From contig MNIR01000063.1 in the NCBI GenBank assembly GCA_001919865.1, positions 1 through 60,547 on the forward strand: a stretch of 60,547 nucleotides of DNA, written 5' to 3'. A program made the translations under genes and the position numbers. This document shows, one piece after another, positions 57,627 through 60,547 of the stretch. The DNA comes from Gemmatimonadetes bacterium 13_1_20CM_4_69_16 (GTDB lineage Bacteria > Gemmatimonadota > Gemmatimonadetes > Gemmatimonadales > GWC2-71-9). The notes under the pieces were generated by a model that saw only the letters and a program-made list of their open reading frames with translations, had not been told where the DNA came from and searched no databases. Every line of letters starts with the position of its first letter. Within the stretch, counting starts at the first letter, position 1.

Positions 57627-59246
57627 CTAGTTGTGCGGGCTGGTCGGTGCCTTGGCCGGCGCGAGGGAGAGCAGATCCTGCGGCGACCGAGCGCGGCGCG
57701 CCAACGCCAGCGCCGCTTGCACCTGGTGGTCCTCCGCCATGCGCCGGCGCACTTCGGCCGGCCGACCGAAGACGTAGCGCGCGACCTCGTACCCGAGCTC
57801 CTGAGCGATCAGGCTACGCGCGCCCGCGGTGACGCTGTCGGGGACAGCCGCGCCTCGCGCGCGCAGCCGGCGCAGCACCTCCGACACCATCTCGTCACTC
57901 ACGCTGAACGTGGGCTCATTCACCCGGCCCGCGCCCTTGAGCTCGAGCGAGTAGCTGGACAGGACATCCCGGAACTGCGGGATCTTGTCCCCCAGCGCCT
58001 TCATGAAGTTCCGCTCCGCGGTCGTGAACGTGTCGGGGGTGACGAACAGATCGGGCCGGATCCCTCCCCCGCCCAGCACCGTGCGACCGTGGTCGGTGTG
58101 GAACACCAGCGCGGAATCGCTCTTGGTCGAATCGTGGCCCTGCTCCGCCGCCACCACCTGCGCCTCCTGATCGGATTCGCTCTTGCTCTTGCGCTGAATA
58201 GTGCGACCGCTCGGCGTGTACCAGCGCGCCGTCGTCAGCTTCAGCGCCGTCTCCGGGGTGAGCTGCCAGAGCGACTGCACCAGGCCTTTCCCGAACGTGG
58301 GCGTCCCCACCACGAGGGCGCGGTCGTGATCCTGGAGCGCGCCGGTGATGATCTCAGCGGCGCTCGCGGTGCCGCCATTCACGAGCGTGACGATCGGCAG
58401 CGCGGGCCAGGGCTGGGGCTTCGTGTCCCGGAACGAGCGGGTGATATTGGGCGTCCGCCCCCGCGTCGAGACCACCTCCTGGCCGGGATCGAGGAACAAC
58501 TCGCTGACCGCCACCCCCTGATCGAGCAGGCCCCCGGGGTTGCCGCGCAGGTCGAGGATGAGCGACTTCATCCCTTTTTGCACCAGCCCCCCCACCGCTT
58601 CGGTCAACTCCGAGGCAGACGTCTCACTCACCGGACTCAGCTGGATGTATCCGACCTTATCGTCGAGCAGCATCGCGACCTGCACCGAGCGAATGTGGAT
58701 GGTGGCGCGGGTCAGCTTGAAGGTGAGCGGCTGCTCCACCCCGACGCGACGCACCCGCAGCTCGACTTTCGTGCCCGGCTGGCCGCGCAGCTCCTTCACC
58801 GCCTGGTCGTTCTTCCATCCTTCAGTCGGGCGCGCGTCCAAGGCGACGATCTGGTCCCCCGACTGGATGCCGGCCCGCTCGGCCGGTGTGTCGGGGAGGG
58901 GTGCCACGACGGTGATCCATCCGTCACGGACGTCGATCTGGATGCCGAGGCCGCCGTAATTGCCGGTAGTCGCTTCGGAGAGGGCCCGGAAGTCGTCGCG
59001 CTTCAAGAACACCGAGTAGGGATCGTGCAGCTGGTCGAGCATGCCGTCGATCGCCATCTGATAGAGCTGACGCTCCTCGAGTGAATCGACGTAGTAATCG
59101 GCGACGTGCGCCAGCACGTCCTCGAACAGCCGGGCCTGCTGGTACACGGATCCCTCGGGCGCGGCGTCGCGCTGCAACAGCCAGCCACCCGTCGCGAGCG
59201 CGACGCCGGAGACCGCGGCGACAATCAGGACCTTTCGAAGCTTCAT
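57627..59246 (-). CDS. ctpA: C-terminal processing peptidase, S41 family
   Basis: About 539 residues. Signal anchor VLIVAAVSGVALATGGWLL, S41 helical N-domain (LAHVADYYVDSLEERQLYQMAIDGML), PDZ domain (TGNYGGLGIQIDVRDGWITVVAP, PAERAGIQSGDQIVALD), catalytic Ser in VNGGTASAAEIITGAL and Lys in TPTFGKGLVQSL. The C-terminal extra domain ends with a Lys/Pro tail. Periplasmic protease acting on C-termini. ATG overlaps tmk as ATGA. Confidence 0.93.
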   Translation of the reverse strand: MKLRKVLIVAAVSGVALATGGWLLQRDAAPEGSVYQQARLFEDVLAHVADYYVDSLEERQLYQMAIDGMLDQLHDPYSVFLKRDDFRALSEATTGNYGGLGIQIDVRDGWITVVAPLPDTPAERAGIQSGDQIVALDARPTEGWKNDQAVKELRGQPGTKVELRVRRVGVEQPLTFKLTRATIHIRSVQVAMLLDDKVGYIQLSPVSETSASELTEAVGGLVQKGMKSLILDLRGNPGGLLDQGVAVSELFLDPGQEVVSTRGRTPNITRSFRDTKPQPWPALPIVTLVNGGTASAAEIITGALQDHDRALVVGTPTFGKGLVQSLWQLTPETALKLTTARWYTPSGRTIQRKSKSESDQEAQVVAAEQGHDSTKSDSALVFHTDHGRTVLGGGGIRPDLFVTPDTFTTAERNFMKALGDKIPQFRDVLSSYSLELKGAGRVNEPTFSVSDEMVSEVLRRLRARGAAVPDSVTAGARSLIAQELGYEVARYVFGRPAEVRRRMAEDHQVQAALALARRARSPQDLLSLAPAKAPTSPHN

Positions 59247-59869
59247 GAGACCTCTCGCGTTGAGAGTGCGGTCGCCGCCATGACCTCGCGCCATGCAGCG
59301 TCCTGCACCGCCTTCTTGGACTGGGCGGCATCGATGTGCACCACCCCCGGGCCCCCGGCGGCGCGGTACGCCTCGAGCACGCGCCGGTGAAACGCGTCAT
59401 CCTGCCGCTCGATCCGGTCCTGCACCTTGCGGGCCGCCCGTTGCCGCTCACGGCCGACCGCCACGGGCACGTCGAGCACCAGCGTCAGGTCCGGGACGAG
59501 CCCGCCGGTGGCCAGCCGGTTGGCCCGTACCACCTCATCGTATGGTAATCCGCCGCCGGCCACCTGGTAGGCCATGGTGGACAGCTCGAACCGATCGGCC
59601 AGCACCACCTGTCCCGCCGCGAGGGCCGGCCGGATCACCTTGTGCACCACGTCGGCCCGCGCGACGAGGAACAGGAACAACTCCGCCGCTGGGGCCAGGT
59701 CGTGGGGGAAGCGCAGCACTACTTTGCGTGCAGCCTCCGCCACGGGCGTCCCGCCGGGCTCCCGCACCGTCACCACCGGACGGCCGTCGGCGAGGAAACG
59801 CCCCGCCAGCCAACGCACCAGGCTCGACTTGCCCGCCCCCTCGGGCCCCTCCACCACGATGAACGTCAT
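59243..59869 (-). CDS. tmk: Thymidylate kinase
   Basis: 208 residues: P-loop VEGPEGAGKSSLVRWL, REPGGTPVAEAARK, DRFELSTMAYQVAGGGL (DRY/F motif), LTLVLDVPVAVGRERQ, LID region RIERQDDAFHRRVLEAY. Phosphorylates dTMP. ATG at 59869 overlaps ylbF as ATGA. Confidence 0.95.
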   Translation of the reverse strand: MTFIVVEGPEGAGKSSLVRWLAGRFLADGRPVVTVREPGGTPVAEAARKVVLRFPHDLAPAAELFLFLVARADVVHKVIRPALAAGQVVLADRFELSTMAYQVAGGGLPYDEVVRANRLATGGLVPDLTLVLDVPVAVGRERQRAARKVQDRIERQDDAFHRRVLEAYRAAGGPGVVHIDAAQSKKAVQDAAWREVMAATALSTREVS

Positions 59870-60219
59870 CCCAGCGTTATGATGGGGCTCGCGGCTCCCT
59901 GCTTCATGCCGTCGTAGATGCGCGCGTTCACCTTGGCCATCAATTTGTCGAAATTCGCTTGCGCGGCGACTACCTGCTGATACACCGAATTCCCCTGGAC
60001 GCTCTGGAGCGCGCGATCGTACTGCTCGACCTGCTGGCGCGCGGGTTCCCGGTTCTGCTGGGCGGCGCGCTCGATATCCTGGGCGATGCGCTCGACCTCG
60101 GCGAGCAGCTGCTTGCAGGTCGCGTCTTCCCGCATCTTCTCGCTCGCCCGGACCAGGGTCTTGTATTCCTCGCTCTGCCCCAGCAGCCGGCCCAGCTCGT
60201 GCGCCTTCTGGTCGATCAC
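59866..60219 (-). CDS. YlbF/YmcA family protein
   Basis: About 117 residues from a GTG at 60219 with GGAGGAAG upstream. All-helical: IDQKAHELGRLLGQSEEYKTLVRASEKM, CKQLLAEVERIAQDIERA, VVAAQANFDKLMAKVNARIYDG. In Firmicutes YlbF and YmcA (RicF/RicA) act with RicT on RNA maturation and phosphorelay. The role here is inferred. Coupled to prmC by GTGA. Confidence 0.8.
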   Translation of the reverse strand: MIDQKAHELGRLLGQSEEYKTLVRASEKMREDATCKQLLAEVERIAQDIERAAQQNREPARQQVEQYDRALQSVQGNSVYQQVVAAQANFDKLMAKVNARIYDGMKQGAASPIITLG

Positions 60220-60547
60220 GCTTCCTCCATGGCAGAGGCCAGCAGGAACCGCGGCCGGCCGAACAAGTCCTCGTGGATCGAGACGCAGGGCCAGCCGGAG
60301 TCGCGCGCGAGCGCCCGTACCCGTTCTGCGCGCCGTTCGTCGATCTCGAGCGCCAGCAAGCCGCCGGGGGCGAGCAGCGCCGCGCCGCCCGCGAGCAACG
60401 CGCGCGTCGCGTCCAGCCCGTCGGGGCCACTGACCAACGCCTCGCGCGGCTCGAAGCGGCGCACCGCGGGGTCCAGCTCCCGATACTCCGCCTCGGTCAG
60501 ATACGGAGGATTCGCGACGATCGCCCGGCACCGCACGCCGGCGAGCG
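60216..60547 (-). CDS. prmC: Release factor glutamine methyltransferase, N-terminus cut by window edge
   Basis: The frame is open to the window end. Contains AIVANPPYLTEAEY with the N-P-P-Y active-site motif, then DPAVRRFEPREALVSGPDGLD and GGLLALEIDERRAERVRALA, typical of the PrmC C-terminal half. Methylates the GGQ glutamine of release factors. The N-terminal domain and SAM-binding first half lie outside the window. A GTG at 60536 is internal, not the real start. Confidence 0.88.
   Translation of the reverse strand, partial: LAGVRCRAIVANPPYLTEAEYRELDPAVRRFEPREALVSGPDGLDATRALLAGGAALLAPGGLLALEIDERRAERVRALARDSGWPCVSIHEDLFGRPRFLLASAMEEA

Noticed and set aside
1..60547. CRISPR array or rRNA genes
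   Set aside because: No regularly spaced direct repeats of suitable length and no rRNA-like sequence seen anywhere in the window.

Overview
The window is a GC-rich, densely coded bacterial chromosome segment. Its gene content points to a Gram-negative bacterium with an outer membrane: a LolA-like carrier, several lipobox lipoproteins, SPOR-domain proteins and a protease / TolB-propeller / beta-barrel protein. Exported metallopeptidases, a Gld-type ABC cassette and a FlgD-like C-terminal domain with an NFPNPF motif make Gemmatimonadota the best guess. That assignment is inference from gene content and style, since there is no rRNA here. Stop/start overlaps of 4 nt (ATGA, GTGA, CTGA) are very common, so most genes sit in long translationally coupled operons.

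Layout. (1) 1-14433, minus strand: one long run from thioredoxin through a two-gene unknown module, rsmI, a DUF4159/DUF4175/TPR envelope block, an 'asparagine synthetase B-like' Tat protein, a JAMM-DinG helicase fusion, a small monooxygenase-fold protein, a DapL-type aminotransferase and a TonB-like anchor, to a TPR protein cut by the window edge. (2) 14478-21005: mce, a divergent lipoprotein, then plus-strand pdxJ, a degenerate Hpt protein, a flippase-like membrane protein, ispE, an orphan EF-Tu domain-2 protein, a zinc-ribbon-like protein and a DUF922 lipoprotein. (3) 21015-33660: accessory region with a beta-barrel remnant, a dihaem cytochrome, a small integron cassette array without integrase (attC sites around 22182-23310), tRNA-Gln, DUF1579, a DedA remnant, SGNH hydrolase, an M28 carboxypeptidase, a dihaem oxidoreductase and a GldA / GldF-GldG / DUF4340 ABC system. 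(4) 33724-41174: prs-rplY-pth-ychF, two minus-strand exported proteins, then rpsF-rpsR-DUF2232-rplI-rsfS. In many bacteria ispE, tRNA-Gln, prs, rplY, pth and ychF lie together, so region 3 looks interposed in that conserved locus. (5) 41188-55382, plus strand: the protease-propeller-barrel protein, two SPOR proteins, smc, a broken subtilisin, a metallo-beta-lactamase-fold hydrolase, aroF and lolA. (6) 55408-60547, minus strand: a small accessory islet with a Bor-like lipoprotein, then the operon prmC-ylbF-tmk-ctpA-DUF2520.

Four observations stand out. First, several otherwise conserved genes lack internal blocks: IspE and Prs in frame, an S8 peptidase out of frame, and bL9 at its C-terminus. 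They need read-level checking before any biology is built on them. Second, heptamer-period or palindromic repeats repeatedly lie exactly at gene 5' ends, often inside the signal-peptide or linker coding region, in frame. Third, a complete JAMM metalloprotease motif is fused to an Fe-S DinG/XPD helicase. Fourth, there is an integrase-less integron cassette array next to tRNA-Gln. Two CRP-like palindromes 64 bp apart lie upstream of rpsF, and CTG start codons are supported for pth and probably two other genes.
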